From: Alphaproteobacteria bacterium
Lineage (GTDB): Bacteria > Pseudomonadota > Alphaproteobacteria > Micropepsales > Micropepsaceae
Direction of reading: 5' to 3'
Length of the DNA stretch: 11,065 nt
Assembly (NCBI GenBank): GCA_028869355.1
Contig: JAGWSK010000054.1
Span: 1 to 11,065, forward strand
Shown here in pieces: positions 1 through 4,635 of this stretch. Below the pieces are notes generated by a model, which was given only the letters and a program-made list of their open reading frames with translations, did not search any database and was not told where the DNA came from. Made by a program: the position numbers and the translations under genes. Position 1 is the first letter of the stretch. Every line of letters begins with the position of its first letter.

Positions 1-55
1 CGGCGTCTTTCAGCCGGTATTTCATGTCCCAGACCTGCTGCGCGAATGAGTCCAT
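1..55 (-). CDS. Start of probable class II (B12-dependent) ribonucleotide reductase, truncated by window edge
   Basis: The minus strand from position 55 opens with ATG and reads MDSFAQQVWDMKYRLKDA before the window ends. The string QxWDMKYRLK resembles, from memory, the N-terminus of adenosylcobalamin-dependent ribonucleoside-diphosphate reductases (TIGR02504 type), which reduce ribonucleotides to deoxyribonucleotides in the cytoplasm using a B12-generated radical. The start lies 26 bases after the acyltransferase stop, on the same strand, so it could be the last visible member of the ftsE operon or have its own promoter. No strong Shine-Dalgarno sequence is visible. Only 18 codons can be read and no catalytic residue is in view, so the family call is tentative, although an open coding start here is well supported. 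Confidence 0.5.
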   Translation of the reverse strand, partial: MDSFAQQVWDMKYRLKDA

Positions 56-81
56 CAAGGTTTCAGTTCACTGCGATCTGT

Positions 82-816
82 TCAGGCGGCTTGCCGGACC
101 GCGATTTCCTTCTCGCCCTTGGCAAGCAATTTTGCCGTTGCCCTTTCGATCCGTTCCTGTAGCACAGCCATGAATTCACTGCGCCTCAATCCGGGCGGAA
201 TCGGCTCCAGAAATTCGACTACAACCGTACCCGGCCGCCGCAGAAATCCGCCTGTCCAGAACAGCCCGGAATTGTGCGCAACCGGGACACAGCTCCGCCG
301 AAGTTGCGAGCAAAGCGCCGCAACACCCGGCTTGTAATCGGGCGCGGCATGCAGCTTCTTTCGCGTTCCTTCCGGAAATATGACAATCGGGCGTCCGTCG
401 GCCAGGATCTCGGCCGCTCCTGATGCCATGCTGCGGATCGCGCTCGCGCCGCCTGCGCGGTCGATTGCAAGCATGCGCATCTTGCGGCTGTACCATCCGT
501 TCACCGGAAGGCGCAGTAAAGACTGCTTCATCACCATGCTTGGGTGGCGCAGGATCGCCATCAGGGCAATCGTTTCCCAGGCGCTGAAATGCTTGGAAGC
601 GACAATCAACCCGCCTTCGGGTACCTCGCCGCGGATTTCGACTCCCAACCCCGCAAACCAGCGAAGTCCCAGCAGAACCATGCGGGCCCAGATCCGCGCC
701 GCCGCGCATGTGTAGCGCGCCGGTAACATCAGCAAAGGCAGGCAGACCAGGTGGAACAGCACCGAAATGGTGGCGAACCAGACAAGAAACAGCGCGGAGC
801 GGATGTAGAGGATCAT
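82..816 (-). CDS. plsC: 1-acyl-sn-glycerol-3-phosphate acyltransferase (PlsC/LPLAT family)
   Basis: This 244-residue protein should transfer an acyl chain to lysophosphatidic acid at the inner membrane, giving phosphatidic acid for phospholipid synthesis. Residues about 4-31 form a hydrophobic N-terminal anchor. The acyltransferase motifs follow in order: KHFSAWE at 75-81 (motif I), IDR at 118-120, FPEGTR at 147-152 (motif III, glycerophosphate binding), and a VPVAHNSG segment at 177-184. Motif I is HX4E rather than the textbook HX4D; Glu keeps the acidic partner of His76. Length is normal for the family. The ATG start overlaps the stop of the YdcF gene upstream as ATGA, which implies translational coupling. 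Substrate specificity (lysophosphatidate versus another lysophospholipid or an ornithine-lipid precursor) cannot be read from sequence. Confidence 0.9.
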   Translation of the reverse strand: MILYIRSALFLVWFATISVLFHLVCLPLLMLPARYTCAAARIWARMVLLGLRWFAGLGVEIRGEVPEGGLIVASKHFSAWETIALMAILRHPSMVMKQSLLRLPVNGWYSRKMRMLAIDRAGGASAIRSMASGAAEILADGRPIVIFPEGTRKKLHAAPDYKPGVAALCSQLRRSCVPVAHNSGLFWTGGFLRRPGTVVVEFLEPIPPGLRRSEFMAVLQERIERATAKLLAKGEKEIAVRQAA

Positions 817-1388
817 GACCGTGCCTGATGCACGGATGCGATGACAAACGCACGAACCGTGCTGGCCAGATATTTGAAATATTCGCCGCCCAATCGCCGG
901 ACCGTCTGCCAGTTGGGTGCATCGATCGCGTCCGCGACAGGATACGGAATGAGTTTGATTCCGGGCATTTCCGATCCAAACTCAACCAGGCTGCGTGGCA
1001 TATGATAATCCACCGTCACGATGATCAGGCTCTTGTAGTGGTGATCGCGGGCCCAACGCGCGGTTTCTTCGGCATTTCCCCGCGTATCGACAGCGCTGAA
1101 GCCGAGGTCCACGCAACACTCGAACAGTTTGCCGCCGTGAAGAAGATTCCTCAGGCTGCTCTTGCTCGTCACCGGATTGACTCCGGAAATCAGCAGTCTT
1201 TGGCCCAATCCATCTTCAAGCAAATTCATTGCCGGAATCAGCCGGCCGCCTTCACCCGTCAAGGCAACAATGCCGTCGGCCGGCTCAACCCTGGCACTGC
1301 CCGGCTCAGGGAGAGACACAACAAACGCCACAAATCCGGCCAGAACCGCCGCCACGGCGGCTGCAATGGGCCACACCCATCGGCGCAA
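813..1388 (-). CDS. YdcF/SanA/ElyC family (DUF218) membrane-anchored protein
   Basis: A 191-residue protein with one N-terminal membrane anchor (about residues 5-25) and a periplasmic DUF218 domain. Family hallmarks are visible: ALTGEGGRL at 42-50, LISGVN at 66-71, DTRGNAEET at 101-109 and the signature VTVDYHMPRS at 124-133. Members such as ElyC and SanA affect peptidoglycan or envelope polysaccharide metabolism and the permeability barrier; the biochemical activity of this subgroup is not established. Translation probably starts at TTG 1388, preceded by GGAG with 7-base spacing; an in-frame GTG at 1376 is the alternative. It lies 25 bases after ftsX and overlaps plsC by 4 bases, which ties it to the envelope/division operon. 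Family membership is firm, function is inferred. Confidence 0.87.
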   Translation of the reverse strand: MRRWVWPIAAAVAAVLAGFVAFVVSLPEPGSARVEPADGIVALTGEGGRLIPAMNLLEDGLGQRLLISGVNPVTSKSSLRNLLHGGKLFECCVDLGFSAVDTRGNAEETARWARDHHYKSLIIVTVDYHMPRSLVEFGSEMPGIKLIPYPVADAIDAPNWQTVRRLGGEYFKYLASTVRAFVIASVHQARS

Positions 1389-1413
1389 CTACTTGCTCCA
1401 TTATTCGAATGCG

Positions 1414-2289
1414 TTACGTGTGGCGCAGCGCGGACCACACCAGCAGGCGGCAAGTCACCCACGTAATTATTGCCGCGGTGACGGGAACAAAGGCAAGCCA
1501 CGGGAGGTCGGCAGGCGAAACAACCGGAACCGGCGCCGGGATGAGAAACGCGAGTTTTCCGCCTGCGGCCTGCAGCAAGAACAGCGAAGCCGCCAATCCG
1601 GAACCTGCTGCGGCCGTCAGAACAACGCCGGCCGTGGAAAACCTGCCGATCAGTCCTGCGATACCCATATTGCTGACGCCAAGCAGCCGCAGCAATTCGA
1701 CATTGTGCTGCTGCGCTGCCATCCAGCTGCGCAACATGCCAGCCAATGCAAGCACGAAACTGACTGCCGAAACCGCAAGAACCACTGCTGCCATCCAGAA
1801 CGTCTGCGCCGTCAACGGAGTTGGCGCATCAATCGATCGACCCGCATCATCGAACAAGGCATGCGGCGCCGCTACCAGCAGCCTCTCTTTCAGCGCCGGA
1901 ATATCCAGCGTCGTTCCACCATTCAGCTTGACGTCGATCAGCGCCGGAAACGGCAGACCGGCGGTTGTTTCGCCGGACCTCATCCAGGGTGCAACAAGCG
2001 CGGCATTTTCCGATGCGCTCATCACATCTGCAGATGCGACACCAGGCGTACCGCGAAGAAGCGCGAGTGCCGATGCGATCTCGGCAGGCGGCGGCGCAGT
2101 CCCTTCCGGCAGGATCTGCACGGTCAGGCGGCCGGATAAATGATCCTCCCAAAGCGCAGTGTCGTGCCGCACGGCCAGCATAAGTCCGATCGCAATGCTG
2201 GCCGCAAATGCGATCAGAACCATCGCGACCCCAAGCAGAACCCTGCCGCGCGGCCTGGGCAGGATTGGCCCGCTGCGTCCGATCGGCAT
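1414..2289 (-). CDS. ftsX: Cell division ABC transporter permease-like protein FtsX
   Basis: FtsX is the membrane half of FtsEX, which acts at the division site to control peptidoglycan hydrolases or Z-ring assembly rather than transporting a solute. The 291-residue protein has the expected topology: TM1 at about 17-39, a periplasmic domain at about 40-164, then three TM segments near 165-187, 215-240 and 262-287. The conserved cytoplasmic stretch before TM3 is present as NVELLRLLGVSN (196-207). I chose ATG 2289 because AGGA lies 7 bases upstream. An in-frame GTG at 2310 overlaps the ftsE stop as GTGA and would add seven residues; both fit translational coupling to ftsE. The permease sequence itself is diverged but the layout and the neighbouring ftsE make the call safe. 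Confidence 0.9.
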   Translation of the reverse strand: MPIGRSGPILPRPRGRVLLGVAMVLIAFAASIAIGLMLAVRHDTALWEDHLSGRLTVQILPEGTAPPPAEIASALALLRGTPGVASADVMSASENAALVAPWMRSGETTAGLPFPALIDVKLNGGTTLDIPALKERLLVAAPHALFDDAGRSIDAPTPLTAQTFWMAAVVLAVSAVSFVLALAGMLRSWMAAQQHNVELLRLLGVSNMGIAGLIGRFSTAGVVLTAAAGSGLAASLFLLQAAGGKLAFLIPAPVPVVSPADLPWLAFVPVTAAIITWVTCRLLVWSALRHT

Positions 2290-2306
2290 TACGCTGTCCT
2301 GCCCGC

Positions 2307-2987
2307 TCACGCGGCAATATCCAGTTCGCCGATGCGCCCCGCCGACAGACACAGCTCGCGTCCGCCGCTTCCCGCAATCGGCGCCCGATTCCGGGTTGCA
2401 ATCAGAACCGCCGTGCCGAAGCGGTGAATGTTCAGCAGTATACGGATCATACGGTCTCCGGCGTCATCATCCAGATTCGTGAATGGTTCATCCGCCAGCA
2501 GCAGGTCAGGTTTTCCGACCAATGCCCGGGCAATGGCGAGACGCTGCCGCTCGCTCGCGGAAAGCGACTCCGCGGGTTGCTGCTGCCGCTCCGTGAGGCC
2601 GGCCCAGGCCAGCAACTCCTGCACGTCCCTGGTGTAATCCTCGCGCCGCTTGCGCGCGAGGCGCAATGGCAGCGCCACATTGTCGAACGCCGTCATATGA
2701 TCGAGCAGCCGCGGATTCTCAAAAACCAGTCCCAACCGGCGCCGCATCGCCACGAACTCGCCGGCTTGTGCCGTTTTGGTGCCGGTGCCGAACAGAGAGA
2801 TATTGCCGCGGGTGGGCTTCTCGCGCCCATCGCAAAGGCGCAGCAACGTGCTCTTGCCCGCGCCGGCCGGGCCGGTAATGAAGGTGAGAGTCCCGGGCCT
2901 GATGGAAAAGCTCACATCGCGCAGCAAATCCGCGCTTCCGCCGTAGCCGAAGCCGACATTGTCCAGGCGAAGCACACTCTGTTCCAA
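2307..2987 (-). CDS. ftsE: Cell division ATP-binding protein FtsE, with non-consensus ATPase motifs
   Basis: This ABC ATPase should drive conformational signalling through FtsX at the divisome. Numbering from the preferred start, Walker A is GPAGAGKST (39-47), Walker B ends LLLAD with catalytic Glu167, and the D-loop is TNLD (170-173). FtsE-typical text follows the Q-loop (RLLDHMTAFDNVALPL). Three motifs are unusual: the Q-loop Gln is Glu90 (VFEN), the signature is LSASERQR (142-149) instead of LSGGEQQR, and the H-loop His is Arg199 (ATRN). The frame opens further upstream, but TTG 2987 is preferred because GAGGTGA, a near-perfect Shine-Dalgarno, ends 2 bases before it and the resulting 226 residues match usual FtsE length. 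GTG at 2993 or 3026 are alternatives without a good ribosome binding site. It is the first gene of the operon and sits next to ftsX. Confidence 0.9.
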   Translation of the reverse strand: MEQSVLRLDNVGFGYGGSADLLRDVSFSIRPGTLTFITGPAGAGKSTLLRLCDGREKPTRGNISLFGTGTKTAQAGEFVAMRRRLGLVFENPRLLDHMTAFDNVALPLRLARKRREDYTRDVQELLAWAGLTERQQQPAESLSASERQRLAIARALVGKPDLLLADEPFTNLDDDAGDRMIRILLNIHRFGTAVLIATRNRAPIAGSGGRELCLSAGRIGELDIAA

Positions 2988-3113
2988 ACTCACCTCATCA
3001 ACCGATTCGCGGCGATATGTGACCACAGGATTGCGGCATTCTCACAGGGTCAAGTCCCCAATATGCCGGTTTTTTGACCGACGCGTTTTCGGCCGACCCG
3101 CCTACGCTGAAAG

Positions 3114-3190
3114 CTTCGGCGGGCGAGCTGCGGGACACCTGGTCCGCCGAAGTCTTGACGAAGGCGGAAGTGGCTGCGGTTCCGCCTTCG
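3114..3190. repeat. Cluster of GC-rich inverted repeats (dispersed-palindrome-like)
   Basis: Two exact inverted repeats are seen. CTTCGGCGG (3114-3122) is the reverse complement of CCGCCGAAG (3144-3152), and an 11-base arm at 3159-3169 (CGAAGGCGGAA) pairs exactly with 3180-3190 across a 10-base loop. TCCGCC at 3143-3148 can also pair with GGCGGA at 3163-3168, so the arms offer alternative folds. Smaller palindromes continue to about 3230. The repeated CCGCCGAAG/GAAGGCGG words look like intergenic palindromic repeats I associate with several alphaproteobacterial genomes, but that is recollection and copy number cannot be judged here. Confidence 0.6.
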
Positions 3191-3317
3191 CGGCGCGCCA
3201 TACCGCCGCTTCGGCGCGACGGCGGCGGCGCACAAAACGCGTCTATCACAAAAAATCGCGGCACTTTCGCCACAGGCATCATCACAGAATGCCCGGCAAG
3301 CAGATCCCCGGCAGCCC

Positions 3318-3347
3318 TTGTGTCGGGACAAAGCTTCCGCCTAATTT
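3318..3347 (+). promoter_or_regulatory. Weak candidate promoter for the zinc-ribbon gene
   Basis: TTGTGT (3318-3323) and TAATTT (3342-3347) are separated by 18 bases and lie 31 bases before the ATG at 3378. Each hexamer matches the sigma-70 consensus only partly. No clear Shine-Dalgarno precedes the ATG. The assignment rests on position as much as on sequence. Confidence 0.22.
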
Positions 3348-3377
3348 GCGCCAAATCCACGCCCATTAATTTCAAGC

Positions 3378-4088
3378 ATGATTCTCAATTGCCCCTCCTG
3401 CGGCACCCGATACCGGGCTGAATCCGCGAGTTTCGCCCCTCCAGGCCGCAATGTGAGGTGCGCCAAATGCGGTCATGTCTGGTTTCAGACTGTCGCAGAA
3501 CCGGAAACAGCCGCCGCTGCAGCCCCCTTGAGCGCTGTTTCTGCCGAGCCGGTGCCTCCGCAGCCGCTGCGCCCAATTGCAACAGAGAGGAAAGCGGCTG
3601 AAACAGATCTGCGCCGGACACTAACGCAGGAAGCTGAGCCCCGACGCTCCCTTCTTCTTCCAGCACTGGGCATAATCCTCATCCTGCTGGTGCTCGCCGC
3701 CGTTGGCTGGGCTGCTGTCCAATATCGTCAAACCGTCGTCCGGCTGTGGCCGGCATCGGAGCGCGTCTATGGCGCTCTCGGGTTGCCCGTGAACCTGACG
3801 GGTGTCGCCATCCGTAATGTGGATCTGCGCCAGCAGGTTGAAGACGGGATGCCGGTCCTCTTCGTCACCGGAACGGTGGTGAATGTCAGCAGTCGCGACC
3901 AGCCTGTCCCGCAGCTTCGGGCCATCCTGTTCGACGACAGCAGGCGCGAATTGTACCGCTGGACTTTCGATGCCGGCATTTCATCCCTTTCGCCGGGAGC
4001 GTCGAAGGATTTCCGCGTCCCGTTGCAAAACCCGCCGCCCGATGCTCGTGCCGTGAACGTGGGTTTTGCCGCAGAGGACCCCCGGTAA
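3378..4088 (+). CDS. MJ0042-type zinc-ribbon membrane protein with DUF3426-like C-terminus
   Basis: A 236-residue protein of unknown function. The first 36 residues form an MJ0042-type zinc finger: Cys5-x2-Cys8 and Cys28-x2-Cys31, with the typical GTRYR and RCAKCGHVW contexts. A Pro/Ala/Glu-rich linker (about 40-90) leads to one TM helix (92-115). The C-terminal domain (about 120-236) has the DUF3426-like pattern VTGTVVNVSSRDQPVPQLRA (163-182), followed by an EL-RW-F stretch and a PPPDARAVNVGFA ending. The predicted arrangement is a cytoplasmic zinc ribbon and a periplasmic beta-rich domain. It is divergent from ftsE and 6 bases upstream of the phosphoribosyltransferase gene, so those two are probably co-transcribed. 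A regulatory or envelope-sensing role is conceivable but is not shown. Confidence 0.85.
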   Translation: MILNCPSCGTRYRAESASFAPPGRNVRCAKCGHVWFQTVAEPETAAAAAPLSAVSAEPVPPQPLRPIATERKAAETDLRRTLTQEAEPRRSLLLPALGIILILLVLAAVGWAAVQYRQTVVRLWPASERVYGALGLPVNLTGVAIRNVDLRQQVEDGMPVLFVTGTVVNVSSRDQPVPQLRAILFDDSRRELYRWTFDAGISSLSPGASKDFRVPLQNPPPDARAVNVGFAAEDPR

Positions 4089-4094
4089 TAACGG

Positions 4095-4619
4095 ATGCAA
4101 GAGTACGGAACGGAACGGACGCTCTTCACCCGGGATGCGATCGCACAACGCGTCGAAATCGTGGCGCGCGAGATCGCGGCGCGATCCGTATCGCCAGAGG
4201 TTGCGGTGCCGGTGCTGGCCGGCGCCTTCGTGTTTGCTGCGGACCTGTTGCGGGCACTGGCGCGGCAGGGCCTCGAACTCGAAACCGAATTTATCTGGCT
4301 GCGATCTTACGGACCATTACTGAAGCCGGGCGAACTGCAGATATTGCATGCGCCCGGCGAATCCGTTCGCGGACGTGCGGTGCTTCTGATCGATGGCGTG
4401 CTTGATCGCGGCGCCACTTTAGCCGCGGCGAAAAAGCTCCTCGATGCGGCCGGTGCCGCGACGATCATTTCGGCCGTCGCGGTGGTGAAAGCCGCACCCG
4501 CTCCACTGTTCAAAGCGGACCATGCGCTGTTTCACGCCGGACCGGAATTTCTCTACGGCTATGGCATGGACTGGTCAGGCCGCGGACGCGGCCTGCCGGA
4601 TATCCGCGTCCGTACCTGA
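4095..4619 (+). CDS. Hypoxanthine phosphoribosyltransferase-like (type I PRTase) protein
   Basis: This 174-residue protein has the fold signatures of HPRT enzymes, which make IMP/GMP from free purine and PRPP. Seen in order: VLAGAFVFAADLLR (39-52) in place of the family's VLKGSxxFxxDL, RSYG (70-73) for the flexible loop, the PRPP loop VLLIDGVLDRGATL (96-109), VVK (130-132) matching the purine-contacting Lys region, and GYGMDW (155-160) plus LPDI (167-170), matching the HPRT C-terminus GYGLDY...LPYI. The PRPP loop normally reads [E/D]D-I-I-D-T-G-x-T; here the second acid is Gly101 and Thr is Arg105, while Asp100 and Asp104 remain. It follows the zinc-ribbon gene by 6 bases. It may be an active purine-salvage enzyme, or a diverged relative with another substrate or a regulatory role. 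Confidence 0.8.
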   Translation: MQEYGTERTLFTRDAIAQRVEIVAREIAARSVSPEVAVPVLAGAFVFAADLLRALARQGLELETEFIWLRSYGPLLKPGELQILHAPGESVRGRAVLLIDGVLDRGATLAAAKKLLDAAGAATIISAVAVVKAAPAPLFKADHALFHAGPEFLYGYGMDWSGRGRGLPDIRVRT

Positions 4620-4635
4620 TCGGGCGCTGGATCAG
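4576..4635. terminator. Possible bidirectional terminator or hairpins at convergent gene ends
   Basis: Two gene ends converge with only 12 bases between the stop codons. CAGGCCGCG (4576-4584) and CGCGGCCTG (4587-4595) form an exact inverted repeat with a 2-base centre inside the end of the phosphoribosyltransferase gene. CTGATC (4616-4621) and GATCAG (4630-4635) form a second one with an 8-base loop that contains both stop codons. There is no U-run on either side, so intrinsic termination is not proven. Confidence 0.35.

Larger units (their letters stand above)
2988..3377. other. Divergent intergenic region between ftsE and the zinc-ribbon gene
   Basis: These 390 bases separate two outward-facing genes, so both promoters should lie here or at its edges. 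The centre (about 3101-3230) is a cluster of GC-rich inverted repeats. Open frames exist on both strands but they run through the palindromes, are mutually overlapping, have no recognisable domain and no convincing start signals, so I do not call a gene. On the minus strand the segment near 3044-3060 contains TTGACC, a possible -35 element for ftsE, but no good -10 sits at the right distance. Confidence 0.6.

Noticed and set aside
1162..2143. Long plus-strand open frames of 304-325 codons opposite ftsX and the YdcF gene.
   Set aside because: They are antisense shadows of well supported genes, rich in Arg/Gln/Cys or Ala/Pro, with no recognisable family. GC-rich coding DNA commonly leaves such frames open.
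3044..3060. TTGACC on the minus strand as the ftsE -35 promoter element.
   Set aside because: No acceptable -10 hexamer occurs 16-18 bases downstream, so it is noted in the intergenic entry and not called as a promoter.
2998..3375. A 125-codon minus-strand open frame upstream of ftsE (and plus-strand frames across the same bases).
   Set aside because: The frames on both strands run through the inverted-repeat cluster, encode repeat-like Ser/Gly/Ala text with no domain, and lack ribosome binding sites. They look like translations of palindromic DNA.
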